Source: Lachnospiraceae bacterium (lineage in GTDB: Bacteria; Bacillota; Clostridia; Lachnospirales; Lachnospiraceae). Taken from it: a DNA stretch of 64,000 nt. Below, piece after piece: positions 26,336 to 34,061 of the stretch (the stretch's first letter is position 1; each line of letters opens with the position of its first letter). Made by a program: the position numbers and the translations under genes. The notes under the pieces are model-generated. The model had not been told where the DNA came from. It did no database searches and saw nothing but the letters and a program-made list of their open reading frames with translations. The DNA lies in the NCBI GenBank assembly GCA_009779895.1, contig WRBB01000001.1:62001-126000 (forward strand), read 5' to 3'.

Positions 26336-27507
26336 AAGTTTGTACTTTTTTCTAATATTCCATTCATAAAGGCAATGGCCATTCCGTAATTGGTCATTGC
26401 TATATTTTGTTCTTTTGCAATGTTAAGTCGGTTTTTCATTTCTCGTTCATTCAATACACAACCTCCACAGTGTACTACAATGGCATAAGCGGTGATATCA
26501 AGGGGGAAATCATTTCCGCTGGTGAAGTGGAAGTGCAAGTGTTTTTTTGTATATTGTTTCAGCCAATGCGGTAGTTTTACAGTGCCGATATCTTGACATT
26601 GGCGATGGTGGGTGCACCCTTCGGAAATCAGGATGTAATCCCCGTCTTTTAACCGGTTTATTGCAAAAGCACCTTCGCATAGTTGTGTTAAACTTCCTTT
26701 GAATCTGGCAAATAAAATAGAAAAAGAAGTTAGGCGAATATTTGCCGGTGCAAGCGCATTTACTTTTTGAAAGACTTGGCTGTCGGTGATGATAAGGCTA
26801 GGGGGTTGTTTTAAGCCGTTTAAGGTGGTTTGTAGCTGTGCTACGTCAGTAACCAAGGCTGTGGCACCAAAGTCTATAATTTCCCGAATGACTTGTTGCT
26901 GCGGCAAAATCAAACGCCCTTTTGGTGCTCCTTCGTCAATTGGAGTGACCAAAACGACAAAATCCCCTGTTTGAATTAAATCTGCGACCAAAGGCTTGCT
27001 TATTTTTATATGTTCACCCAATTTGGCCAATGCTTCTTTTAAAACGTCAATATTTTCTTTTGTATGTGCACTGATATAGATACTTTCATCTGTTGGATGG
27101 GGTTTTGTATCTAATAAATCAGATTTATTTGTTACAATTAGATAAGGGATTTTTTTATCTTTGATGGTAATTAAAATATTTTCCTCCACGTTGTCCATAC
27201 CAATGGTACCATCAATCACCAAAAGAGCGATATCGGTTTTGGCGAGAATTTGCTCTGCTTTTTTGATGCGTTGGCTGCCTAAAGCACCTACGTCATCAAG
27301 CCCCGGTGTATCAATGAGCACAACAGGGCCAAGGGGTAAAAGTTCCATGGCTTTTTGCACAGGGTCGGTGGTAGTGCCTTTTTGCTCAGAAACAATGGCA
27401 AGATTTTGCCCTGTAATGGCATTGATTACACTGGATTTGCCTGCGTTACGTCGGCCAAAGATACCAATGTGAATGCGATGGGAAGCGGGGGTGCTATTTA
27501 AACTCAT
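26332..27507 (-). CDS. hydF: [FeFe]-hydrogenase H-cluster maturation GTPase HydF
   Basis: Scaffold on which the 2Fe subcluster is assembled before transfer to the hydrogenase. The N-terminal Era/TrmE-like GTPase shows GRRNAGKSS (P-loop), GTTTDPV and DTPGLDD switches and NKSD. The C-terminal cluster-binding domain has CTHHRQCQDIGTVKLP and HCGGCVLNEREMKNR, holding the iron-sulfur ligands. With ATG 27507 the protein has 391 residues; an upstream ATG in frame (27561) would put the start inside hydG and without a site. Last gene of the operon TM1266-like, hydE, hydG, hydF. Confidence 0.96.
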   Translation of the reverse strand: MSLNSTPASHRIHIGIFGRRNAGKSSVINAITGQNLAIVSEQKGTTTDPVQKAMELLPLGPVVLIDTPGLDDVGALGSQRIKKAEQILAKTDIALLVIDGTIGMDNVEENILITIKDKKIPYLIVTNKSDLLDTKPHPTDESIYISAHTKENIDVLKEALAKLGEHIKISKPLVADLIQTGDFVVLVTPIDEGAPKGRLILPQQQVIREIIDFGATALVTDVAQLQTTLNGLKQPPSLIITDSQVFQKVNALAPANIRLTSFSILFARFKGSLTQLCEGAFAINRLKDGDYILISEGCTHHRQCQDIGTVKLPHWLKQYTKKHLHFHFTSGNDFPLDITAYAIVVHCGGCVLNEREMKNRLNIAKEQNIAMTNYGMAIAFMNGILEKSTNF

Positions 27508-27526
27508 TTGATACCTTGCCTTTCTG

Positions 27527-28939
27527 CTATAATCGGAAATCGCGCCTGTTATTTTGTGCAATCAAACGTAGGTTTTCCGTTACCAAAGCTCTCACTTTTT
27601 CATTGGGAATGTTATTAATTTCCTGCGCAATCCGTTGATTGGCCAAAGATTGGGTATTGGCGTTTGCATAATCAACGCTGTATTCTTTGAGTGTCATCAA
27701 GGAATTGGGGTGGCAAATATTTTGTAGTTGCCCGCTTTTACATAATTCCATAAAGCGGTCTCCTTTTCGCCCCTCCCGGTAGCAGGCGGTGCAAAAACTT
27801 GGAATATAACCCAATTCCATAAGCCAATAAACCACTTCATCTAAAGTCCTATTGTCATGGGTTTCAAATTGTTTTGTTTCTTGTGGCTCAATATTGGCAT
27901 AACCGCCGACACTGGTTTTTGAGCCTCCGCTGATTTGTGAGATGCCAAGGGTCAATACCTTTTCCCGGCATTCTTTACTTTCTCTGGTGGATATAATCAT
28001 ACCTGTGTAAGGTACGGCAAGGCGGACGCAAGCGACAATTTTAGCAAATGTTTCATCATCTATACTATTGAAATCATCCGGGTTGATGCTATCAGCAGAA
28101 CGCAAACGGGGCATGCTGATGGTGTGCGGACCGACACCAAAGGCGGACTCTAAATGTTCGCCGTGCATCAGTAGTCCCACATATTCATAATCATAATTGC
28201 TCAAACCAAAGAGTACCCCCAAGCCTACATCGTCGATACCACTTTCCATAGCCCGGTCCATGGCGGTGGTATGATAGTCATAATCACTTTTTGGACCACT
28301 TGGATGCAGTTTCTTATAATAGGTTCTATTATAAGTTTCTTGAAATAAGATATAAGTACCGATTTCAGCCTCATTTAATAAGCGATAATGATCGACGGTG
28401 GTCGCGGCAATGTTGATGTTTGCCCGGCGAATGGCTCCGTTTTTATGTTTGATGCTATAAATGGTTTCGATGGATTTCAAATAATAATCCATGGTATTGT
28501 GGATGGGATCTTCGCCGGCTTCAATCGCCAAACGTTTATGCCCCATATCTTGCAAAGCGATTACTTCTTGGCGTATTTCTGCTTGGCTGAGTTTTTTTCT
28601 TGGAATACATTTATTTTTCACATGATAAGGACAATAAATACAGCCATTGATGCAATAGTTGGACAAATAAAGGGGTGCAAATAAGACAATGCGATTGCCG
28701 TAAAATCGATGTTTGATTTTTTGCGCTAGGCTGAGTATGGCTTGATTTTTATCAGGTAATGGGCATAACAATAAAAGTGCACCCTCACGATGGGAGAGAC
28801 CTTGCCCTTTTTCGGCTTTTGCGATTACTTCATCAATGCGTGTTTCATTGGTACAGTTTTCGCGTGCATAAGCCAAAGTATCTAAAATTTCTTGATGATT
28901 GATAAAATCAGCAGCATGTTTGGAGTTTACATCATACAT
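27527..28939 (-). CDS. hydG: [FeFe]-hydrogenase maturation radical SAM tyrosine lyase HydG
   Basis: Cleaves tyrosine to yield the CO and CN ligands of the H-cluster. The radical-SAM CxxxCxxC is in NGCIYC context (CINGCIYCPYH, near residue 90), and the C-terminal CTACYREG (CxxC), needed for the auxiliary cluster, is complete. Length 470 residues, standard. I chose ATG 28939 with AAAGGA nine bases upstream; an ATG three codons earlier lies within that spacing. The start overlaps the end of hydE by 8 bases, suggesting coupled translation. Confidence 0.97.
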   Translation of the reverse strand: MYDVNSKHAADFINHQEILDTLAYARENCTNETRIDEVIAKAEKGQGLSHREGALLLLCPLPDKNQAILSLAQKIKHRFYGNRIVLFAPLYLSNYCINGCIYCPYHVKNKCIPRKKLSQAEIRQEVIALQDMGHKRLAIEAGEDPIHNTMDYYLKSIETIYSIKHKNGAIRRANINIAATTVDHYRLLNEAEIGTYILFQETYNRTYYKKLHPSGPKSDYDYHTTAMDRAMESGIDDVGLGVLFGLSNYDYEYVGLLMHGEHLESAFGVGPHTISMPRLRSADSINPDDFNSIDDETFAKIVACVRLAVPYTGMIISTRESKECREKVLTLGISQISGGSKTSVGGYANIEPQETKQFETHDNRTLDEVVYWLMELGYIPSFCTACYREGRKGDRFMELCKSGQLQNICHPNSLMTLKEYSVDYANANTQSLANQRIAQEINNIPNEKVRALVTENLRLIAQNNRRDFRL

Positions 28940-30005
28940 AAGCCACATTCCTTTCGTCGAGATTTAAAGAATCCCCCTTGCAGACCACGATTTTGTAACC
29001 GATGGTGTTCATTCTGTTTTCCATGCATTGCCGACAATCACGGGCATCATCGTCCAGACAAATTTTGTTGTCATAGAGTTGATAGTTTTTGCGGGTATTA
29101 ATGGGTGATAGATTGGGCATGACAACATTTGCACCTGCTAATATGCCTTTTTCACGTCCATCCGTTGCAATTGTGCCCAAAGAAGTTGTGGATGGCAACA
29201 ATACTTTTGGTAGCATTAGGCGAATTAAACCAATCATAAATAAAGTCAATTCCAATGTGCCGGCGCATTGGTCATGGAAAGGTGTTGCATGGTGGGGAAT
29301 AAAGGGGCCAATGCCAATCATTTGCGGGTTTAGTTTTTTTAAGAAAAGCATGTCTTCTGCTAAATGTGCAGAAGTTTGGAAAGGTGAGCCGACCATAAAA
29401 CCGGTACCTACCTCAAAGCCGATTTTTTTCAAATCCCAAAGACATGCTTGTCGTTTACGGGCACTTAGGTTCTCGGGATGTAATGTTGCATAATGCGCAT
29501 GATTATGGGTTTCATGGCGCAATAAAAAACGCTGTGCGCCTGCTTTGAAAAGCGTCTGATAACTTGCAAAGGAACGTTCACCAATGGATAACGTGATGGC
29601 ACAATCAGGAAAAGCCTGATGGATATGGGCAATGATATGGCTTAATCTTTCGTCGGTGAAAAAATTGTCCTCGCCGCCTTGTAAAACAAAGGTGCGAAAA
29701 CCCAGTTCATAACCCAATTCACAGCAGGATAAAATTTCGGCCTCAGACAAACGATAACGCACCACTTCCGGGTTGCTTTTGCGAATACCGCAATAAAAGC
29801 AGTCTTGTTTGCAATAATTTGTAAATTCAATGAGTCCTCTTTGAAAAACTTCCTTGCCATAATGTTGATGGCGGATATCACGTGCTTGTGCAAAGAGATA
29901 TGCGGCCGAGTCTGCATCGTGTCCGTCAATTAAAGTGATCCATTCTTCTTTGGAAAGTGTTTTTGTGTTTGCGAGTTTATCAATCAGCATTTTTTGTGTT
30001 TGCAT
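28932..30005 (-). CDS. hydE: [FeFe]-hydrogenase maturation radical SAM enzyme HydE
   Basis: Radical SAM enzyme of H-cluster biogenesis that processes the HydG-derived Fe complex. The CxxxCxxC motif is CKQDCFYCGIR near residue 65; GGEDNFFTDE and GTGFMVGSPFQT are characteristic, and the C-terminal CRQCMENRMN matches the extra cysteine region seen in HydE proteins. Length 357 residues, normal. It lies 15 bases after the TM1266-like gene and overlaps hydG. No structural hydrogenase gene is in the window. Confidence 0.97.
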   Translation of the reverse strand: MQTQKMLIDKLANTKTLSKEEWITLIDGHDADSAAYLFAQARDIRHQHYGKEVFQRGLIEFTNYCKQDCFYCGIRKSNPEVVRYRLSEAEILSCCELGYELGFRTFVLQGGEDNFFTDERLSHIIAHIHQAFPDCAITLSIGERSFASYQTLFKAGAQRFLLRHETHNHAHYATLHPENLSARKRQACLWDLKKIGFEVGTGFMVGSPFQTSAHLAEDMLFLKKLNPQMIGIGPFIPHHATPFHDQCAGTLELTLFMIGLIRLMLPKVLLPSTTSLGTIATDGREKGILAGANVVMPNLSPINTRKNYQLYDNKICLDDDARDCRQCMENRMNTIGYKIVVCKGDSLNLDERNVAYV

Positions 30006-30020
30006 ATCTTTGTGTTCCTT

Positions 30021-30284
30021 TCAAGTCTTTCTTTGGTATTCGTTTTTGGCATAAAGGGTTTTGCTACTGATGCCGGGTAACATCCCTAATTTCCCGGATA
30101 ATGCGCTGATACAGTCGCCGGGCGCATCTAAAGTGACACTGATAATGGAAATTTGTTTCTCCCGATAAGGCACGCCCATGCGCCCGATTATATATTGACT
30201 ATACTCCCCCAGCAACTGGTTTAACTGTTCGATGGAGTCATTGTTTTCAACGATGATTCCGATTAAAGCAATACGTGTATCCAT
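30021..30284 (-). CDS. TM1266-family putative iron-only hydrogenase system regulator
   Basis: An 87-residue ferredoxin-like/ACT-like small protein: DTRIALIGIIVENNDSIEQLN, GRMGVPYREKQISIISVTLDAP, and GMLPGISSKTLYAKN match the family typified by TM1266, which is generally encoded with hyd maturases and is thought, without direct proof, to be regulatory. It is the first gene of the operon; AGGAGG lies six bases before ATG 30284. A terminator-like hairpin sits only about 27 bases upstream within the leader. Confidence 0.9.
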   Translation of the reverse strand: MDTRIALIGIIVENNDSIEQLNQLLGEYSQYIIGRMGVPYREKQISIISVTLDAPGDCISALSGKLGMLPGISSKTLYAKNEYQRKT

Positions 30285-30427
30285 ATTTCCCTCCTAATAG
30301 AACAAAAAAACTCAGGCAAAAGGCCCGAGCAGAAAAGATATCCCTCACATAGGCATGCAAGGAAAGCTATATTCAGTCTGTGTGCCTTTTTACTCAGGTG
30401 TGTGCCTTTGTAATCAGAACATTTATT
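30285..30427 (-). promoter_or_regulatory. Leader of the hyd operon with attenuator-like structure
   Basis: About 143 bases separate the predicted transcription start from the first gene. The leader ends in an intrinsic terminator (30329-30304). The 3' arm of that terminator, CCTGAGT, is duplicated 82 bases upstream (30398-30392), where it could pair with the terminator's 5' arm CTCGGG and prevent termination. Upstream, AAAGGCACAC occurs twice, 20 bases apart (30409-30400, 30389-30380). CACACAG (30384-30378) can also pair, with one mismatch, with CTATGTG (30353-30347). I do not recognise a known riboswitch class. Confidence 0.45.
30304..30329 (-). terminator. Intrinsic terminator in the hyd leader
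   Basis: On the minus strand CTCGGGC (30329-30323), loop CTTTT, GCCTGAG (30317-30311), then a run of seven T. It lies before, not after, the genes, so it must be bypassed for hyd expression. Confidence 0.75.
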
Positions 30428-30433
30428 GGATAC

Positions 30434-30462
30434 ATCGTAACATGAACATTTCCAAAATGCAA
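30434..30462 (-). promoter_or_regulatory. Candidate promoter of the hyd operon
   Basis: Minus strand TTGCAT (30462-30457), 17-base spacer, TACGAT (30439-30434). The -35 lies two bases from the -35 of the divergent activase promoter. Confidence 0.5.
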
Positions 30463-30464
30463 GT

Positions 30465-30493
30465 ATGCAAGTCGGGGTAAAATTTGTTATACT
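30465..30493 (+). promoter_or_regulatory. Candidate promoter of the NrdG-type activase
   Basis: Extended -10 TGTTATACT (TATACT at 30488-30493) with a weak -35 ATGCAA (30465-30470) at 17 bases, about 40 bases ahead of the start codon. Confidence 0.5.
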
Positions 30494-30535
30494 AGGAAAG
30501 GATGTGTTAGAGATTTGGATGGAAGAGGTATCGTT

Positions 30536-31234
30536 ATGCGTATTCAAGGTTTGCAAAAACTGACTTTATTAGATTACCCTGGGAAGATGGCTGCTACTAT
30601 TTTTACGGCAGGCTGTAATTTTCGTTGTCCTTTTTGTCACAATGCATCTTTGGTAACCCATATCCGTGAAGAAAATGATATCCCTACAGAGCAGGTGTTG
30701 GATTTTTTACATAAGCGAAAAGGCATTTTAGAGGGTGTTTGTATCACAGGTGGTGAGCCATTGTTGCAGCCTGATTTGGAAGATTTTATCAAAGAGATAA
30801 AAGAGATGGGATACCAGGTTAAACTAGATACAAATGGTAGTCAGACAAGAAAGCTTATATCTTTGGTTGAGAAAGCGTGCGTTGATCATGTGGCCATGGA
30901 TGTTAAAAATACACTTAATAAATATAGCATGACCATTGGTTTAAATGAGAATGACTACGTAGGGGAGATTTTAGCTGCAGTATCTTATTTGAAATCCGAT
31001 GTTGTGTCTTATGAGTTTCGTACTACCATTGTGCGGGAGTTTCATAAGCGTGAAGATATGGAAATGATTGGTCGTTGGCTCAAAGGCGCAAAAAGTTACT
31101 ATATTCAAGGCTTTATAGATTCGGGAGATTTGATTGTCCCTGGTTTGCGGCCGTACAATAAGGAGGTTATGCAACAGGTGTTAGAGGTGGTGCGACAGTA
31201 TGTACCAAATGCCCGTTTGCGTGGTGTGGAATGA
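30536..31234 (+). CDS. Anaerobic ribonucleotide reductase-activating protein-like radical SAM enzyme
   Basis: A 232-residue radical-SAM glycyl-radical-enzyme activase of the NrdG2 type (TIGR02495-like). N-terminal LQKLTLLDYPGKMAATIFTA is followed by CNFRCPFCHN (CxxxCxxC) near residue 27 and GGEPLLQPDLEDFI. It would use SAM and a 4Fe-4S cluster to install the glycyl radical on an anaerobic ribonucleotide reductase or a related partner; nrdD is not here. I chose ATG 30536, with GAGGT eight bases upstream, because the family usually starts with this sequence. Its stop overlaps the next gene's start by 4 bases. Confidence 0.9.
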   Translation: MRIQGLQKLTLLDYPGKMAATIFTAGCNFRCPFCHNASLVTHIREENDIPTEQVLDFLHKRKGILEGVCITGGEPLLQPDLEDFIKEIKEMGYQVKLDTNGSQTRKLISLVEKACVDHVAMDVKNTLNKYSMTIGLNENDYVGEILAAVSYLKSDVVSYEFRTTIVREFHKREDMEMIGRWLKGAKSYYIQGFIDSGDLIVPGLRPYNKEVMQQVLEVVRQYVPNARLRGVE

Positions 31235-31578
31235 TGGAAAATAAGAAAAAAAAGCCTTTTCGGTTTATGGAAAAAATGATTATTGTGGTTATTATTACCG
31301 TTTTGGTAGGTGGTGCCGTAATGAGTATTGTAGCTTATGTAAATCCCGATGCAAAGAATAGATGTGCCTGCAATCGTCAAGTGTTATTAGAGGAGTTGCA
31401 AAGAGAGCGTGGGGTCAATTCGAATATCAATATGTCAGAAGTGATTCATCGGATGCAATATGAGGTTGTTTGCCCTTCGAGTGGAATTTACACAGAAATA
31501 GCGGTAACACTCGGCAGTGGCTTTATTGGCGGTGCTGTTTGTAGCGTTCACGGTGGTTATGATATTATTCCGGAGTGA
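31231..31578 (+). CDS. Small membrane-anchored protein with pilin-like C-terminal cysteine motif
   Basis: A 115-residue protein with a short basic cytoplasmic start (MENKKKKPFRFMEK), one membrane helix (about 15-37) and an extracytoplasmic tail. Cysteines are paired as CAC near 44-46 and in VVCPSSGIY and VCSVHGGY near the C-terminus. The CPxxGxY...CSxHG pattern is one I associate with the C-terminal ends of prepilin-like proteins in Firmicutes, but the prepilin peptidase site GFTLxE is absent. No other secretion or pilus gene is nearby. It overlaps the activase gene by 4 bases (ATGA). Function unknown. Confidence 0.7.
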   Translation: MMENKKKKPFRFMEKMIIVVIITVLVGGAVMSIVAYVNPDAKNRCACNRQVLLEELQRERGVNSNINMSEVIHRMQYEVVCPSSGIYTEIAVTLGSGFIGGAVCSVHGGYDIIPE

Positions 31579-31595
31579 AAGGATAAGCGATAAAT

Positions 31596-32336
31596 ATGTA
31601 TCAAAAGAAACGTTTTACGGCAGTGGTTTTAGCAGGGGGTAGTGGCAAACGAATGGAGACCGACCTTGCAAAGCAATATATGAAACTAAACGGTTACCCG
31701 ATGCTTTATTATGCCTTGTTGGCTTTTGAAAAGAGCAGGGTAGATTCCATTGTGTTGGTGACAGGAAAAGATGAAATGGATACTTGTCAAAAAGAGATTG
31801 TGGAGAAATATGGGTTTCAAAAAATAAGTAAGATTGTAGCAGGTGGCAAAGAACGTTATCACTCTTCGGCTTTGGGACTTGCGGCTTGTCAGCCTTGTGA
31901 TTATGTGTTGATTCACGATGGAGCGAGACCTTGCTTGTCTCAAAAAGTGATACAGGATTGTATGGATGCAGTGCTGTTGTACGGTGCCTGTACGGCCGGA
32001 GTTCAGGTGGTGGATACGATTTGCCGGGTAGAAGAGAGTCAAAAAATATTGGAAATTCCCAATCGTAGCTCTTTTTGGTCGATGCAAACCCCCCAGTGTT
32101 TTGTTTATGACGAAATTTGTTTTGCGCATCAGATATTGGCAAAAAAGGAATCCTTGGCGTTTGCATCAAAAAGGATAACCGATGATGTGCGGGTGATACA
32201 AGAGTGCTTAGAACGTGAAGTGTATATGGTTGTTGGTTCTTATGACAATATTAAAGTAACAACAGCATCAGATATTGAAATTGCAGAAAGACTTTTAAAA
32301 CAAGAGGATTCAAATTATGAAATGGACGAAATTTAG
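31596..32336 (+). CDS. ispD: 2-C-methyl-D-erythritol 4-phosphate cytidylyltransferase
   Basis: Third step of the MEP isoprenoid pathway, making CDP-methylerythritol from MEP and CTP. The nucleotide-binding motif VVLAGGSGKRMETDLAKQYM is at the N-terminus, and IHDGARPC, QTPQCFVYDEI and TDDVRVIQ are typical. At 246 residues it is slightly longer than average. The usual partner ispF is absent; instead prmA overlaps its end by 20 bases. Confidence 0.94.
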   Translation: MYQKKRFTAVVLAGGSGKRMETDLAKQYMKLNGYPMLYYALLAFEKSRVDSIVLVTGKDEMDTCQKEIVEKYGFQKISKIVAGGKERYHSSALGLAACQPCDYVLIHDGARPCLSQKVIQDCMDAVLLYGACTAGVQVVDTICRVEESQKILEIPNRSSFWSMQTPQCFVYDEICFAHQILAKKESLAFASKRITDDVRVIQECLEREVYMVVGSYDNIKVTTASDIEIAERLLKQEDSNYEMDEI

Positions 32337-33270
32337 ATTGCGAACCAAAGTAGAGGCCGAAGATATCATTGCCGGTGCCTTGTTGGATATTGGCATTGAG
32401 GGGGTGGAGATCGAAGATCAAGTGCCTTTAAGTTCCTTGGAAAAAGAGCAGTTGTTTGTAGATATTTTGCCGGAAGTTCAAGTGGATGTAGGAGAGGCTT
32501 ATTTGAGTTTTTATGTAGAAGAGGGTGTGGATGTTGATTTAACTTTAAAACGTGTCAAAAAGGCTTTGGCAGAGGTGTCAAAATGTATGGATATTGGAGC
32601 AGGTACCATAGAGATAAGTCAAACGGAAGATATAGATTGGATGAACAACTGGAAGCAGTATTTTCATTCTTTTTATATTGATGATATTCTGATCATTCCT
32701 TCTTGGGAAGAAGTGCAGGCAAAAGATAAAGATAGGATGATCATTCACATTGATCCGGGCACTGCTTTTGGTACGGGCATGCATGAAACCACCCAATTAT
32801 GCATTCGTCAATTAAAAAAATATGTTGCGCAAGGTCAAAGGGTATTAGATGTGGGTTGTGGTAGTGGTATCTTAGGCATGTTGGCTTTAAAATATGGGGC
32901 GGATTTTTGCGTGGGTACGGATTTAGACCCTTGCGCTATGGATGCCACCCATGAAAATATGCGAGAAAACGGCATCAACAAAAATCAATATCAAGTATGG
33001 GTTGGCAATATAATAAATGAAAAAACCGTGCAAAATCAGGTGAGTGCTTTCACATATGACATGGCATTTTCTAATATTTTGGCAGATGTTTTGGTACAAT
33101 TAGCCCCGGAGGTGGTAAAATACCTTAATGTGGGAGGTGTTTATATTACCGGCGGTATTTTAAAAGAGAAAGAAGAAATGGTAAAAGAAGTTTTGGTTGA
33201 TTGTGGTTTTGCAATCTTAGAGATTACAGAACAAGGTGAATGGGTTTCGATTACGGGGCAAAAGAAGTAG
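32317..33270 (+). CDS. prmA: Ribosomal protein L11 methyltransferase
   Basis: SAM-dependent trimethylation of L11. The C-terminal Rossmann domain shows VLDVGCGSGILGMLALKYGA (motif I, near residue 173), preceded by DPGTAFGTGMHETT, and NILADVLVQLAPEV. The N-terminal domain binds L11. Length 317 residues, standard. It overlaps ispD by 20 bases and precedes rsmE, a very common prmA-rsmE pair. Confidence 0.97.
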   Translation: MKWTKFRLRTKVEAEDIIAGALLDIGIEGVEIEDQVPLSSLEKEQLFVDILPEVQVDVGEAYLSFYVEEGVDVDLTLKRVKKALAEVSKCMDIGAGTIEISQTEDIDWMNNWKQYFHSFYIDDILIIPSWEEVQAKDKDRMIIHIDPGTAFGTGMHETTQLCIRQLKKYVAQGQRVLDVGCGSGILGMLALKYGADFCVGTDLDPCAMDATHENMRENGINKNQYQVWVGNIINEKTVQNQVSAFTYDMAFSNILADVLVQLAPEVVKYLNVGGVYITGGILKEKEEMVKEVLVDCGFAILEITEQGEWVSITGQKK

Positions 33271-33280
33271 GAGAATATTT

Positions 33281-34018
33281 ATGATGCAGCGTTTTTTTGT
33301 TTTGCCGACACAGGTAAAAGAGGGAAAAGTACACATCACAGGCAATGATGTAAATCACATAAAACAGGTATTACGCATGAAAATTGGAGAACAGTTGGAA
33401 GTTTGTGATAGCAGTGGTAAAATCTATCTTTGCGTTATCAAATCCTATGATTTGAAGGAGGTGGTTTTGCAAATAGAGAAAGAATGGAAAAATGATACAG
33501 AACTGCTCTCTAAAATATATTTATTTCAAGGCTTGCCAAAAGGTGATAAAATGGAGTTTATCATTCAAAAGGCAGTGGAATTGGGTGTGTATGAAATTAT
33601 TCCGATGAAAACAAGCCGGGCGGTGGTCAAGTTGGATGTCAAAAAGGCAGAGAAAAAAGCGATGCGCTGGAATGGTATTTCTGAAAGTGCGGCGAAGCAG
33701 TCCGGCCGTGGTTTGATTCCCCGCGTCAAAGAGGTGATGCCTATGAAAGAAGCGCTTGCTTATGCAAAAGCGTTAGACATCCTTTTGATTCCCTATGAAT
33801 TGGCCGCGGATATGGCGGAAAGCAAGGCAATCATAAAAAAGATGCAAGTAGGGAGATCCATCGGTATATTCATCGGTCCGGAGGGTGGTTTTGAGCAAGA
33901 AGAAGTGGCATTGGCGGTATCATATGGTGCTCGGATGATTACCTTGGGAAAACGAATATTACGCACGGAAACAGCCGCGATGGCAATGTTAGCGATTTTG
34001 ATGTATGAGATGGAATAA
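33281..34018 (+). CDS. rsmE: 16S rRNA (uracil(1498)-N3)-methyltransferase RsmE
   Basis: A SPOUT methyltransferase of 245 residues modifying U1498 of 16S rRNA. N-terminal QRFFVLPTQ and the PUA-like domain, then KAVELGVYEIIPMKTSRAVV and the knot motif IGIFIGPEGGFEQEEV and TLGKRILRTETAAM are characteristic. ATG 33281 follows TAGGAG; a second ATG is adjacent. An in-frame GTG at 33236 inside prmA is unlikely. Confidence 0.97.
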   Translation: MMQRFFVLPTQVKEGKVHITGNDVNHIKQVLRMKIGEQLEVCDSSGKIYLCVIKSYDLKEVVLQIEKEWKNDTELLSKIYLFQGLPKGDKMEFIIQKAVELGVYEIIPMKTSRAVVKLDVKKAEKKAMRWNGISESAAKQSGRGLIPRVKEVMPMKEALAYAKALDILLIPYELAADMAESKAIIKKMQVGRSIGIFIGPEGGFEQEEVALAVSYGARMITLGKRILRTETAAMAMLAILMYEME

Positions 34019-34045
34019 AAATCTACAGATATTTCTTGTAGATTT
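34019..34045 (+). repeat. Hairpin between rsmE and the cysteine desulfurase gene
   Basis: A perfect 9-bp stem AAATCTACA (34019-34027) / TGTAGATTT (34037-34045), directly followed by the AAAGGAG ribosome binding site. It lacks a T-tract, so an mRNA-stability or processing element is as likely as a weak terminator. Confidence 0.45.
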
Positions 34046-34061
34046 AAAGGAGTAGCGAAAA

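Noticed and set aside
30285-30427. Known riboswitch class (glycine, SAM, TPP, THF, c-di-GMP, fluoride, Moco) in the hyd leader
   Set aside because: I compared the leader with the conserved cores I remember and none matched; it is reported only as an unassigned attenuator-like leader.
31615-32169. Long open frame on the minus strand opposite ispD
   Set aside because: It is antisense to a well-supported gene, has no recognisable motif or ribosome binding site, and its composition mirrors the sense codons. Similar antisense frames at 49344-49895, 50055-50573, 58336-58932 and 40475-41014 were rejected for the same reason.
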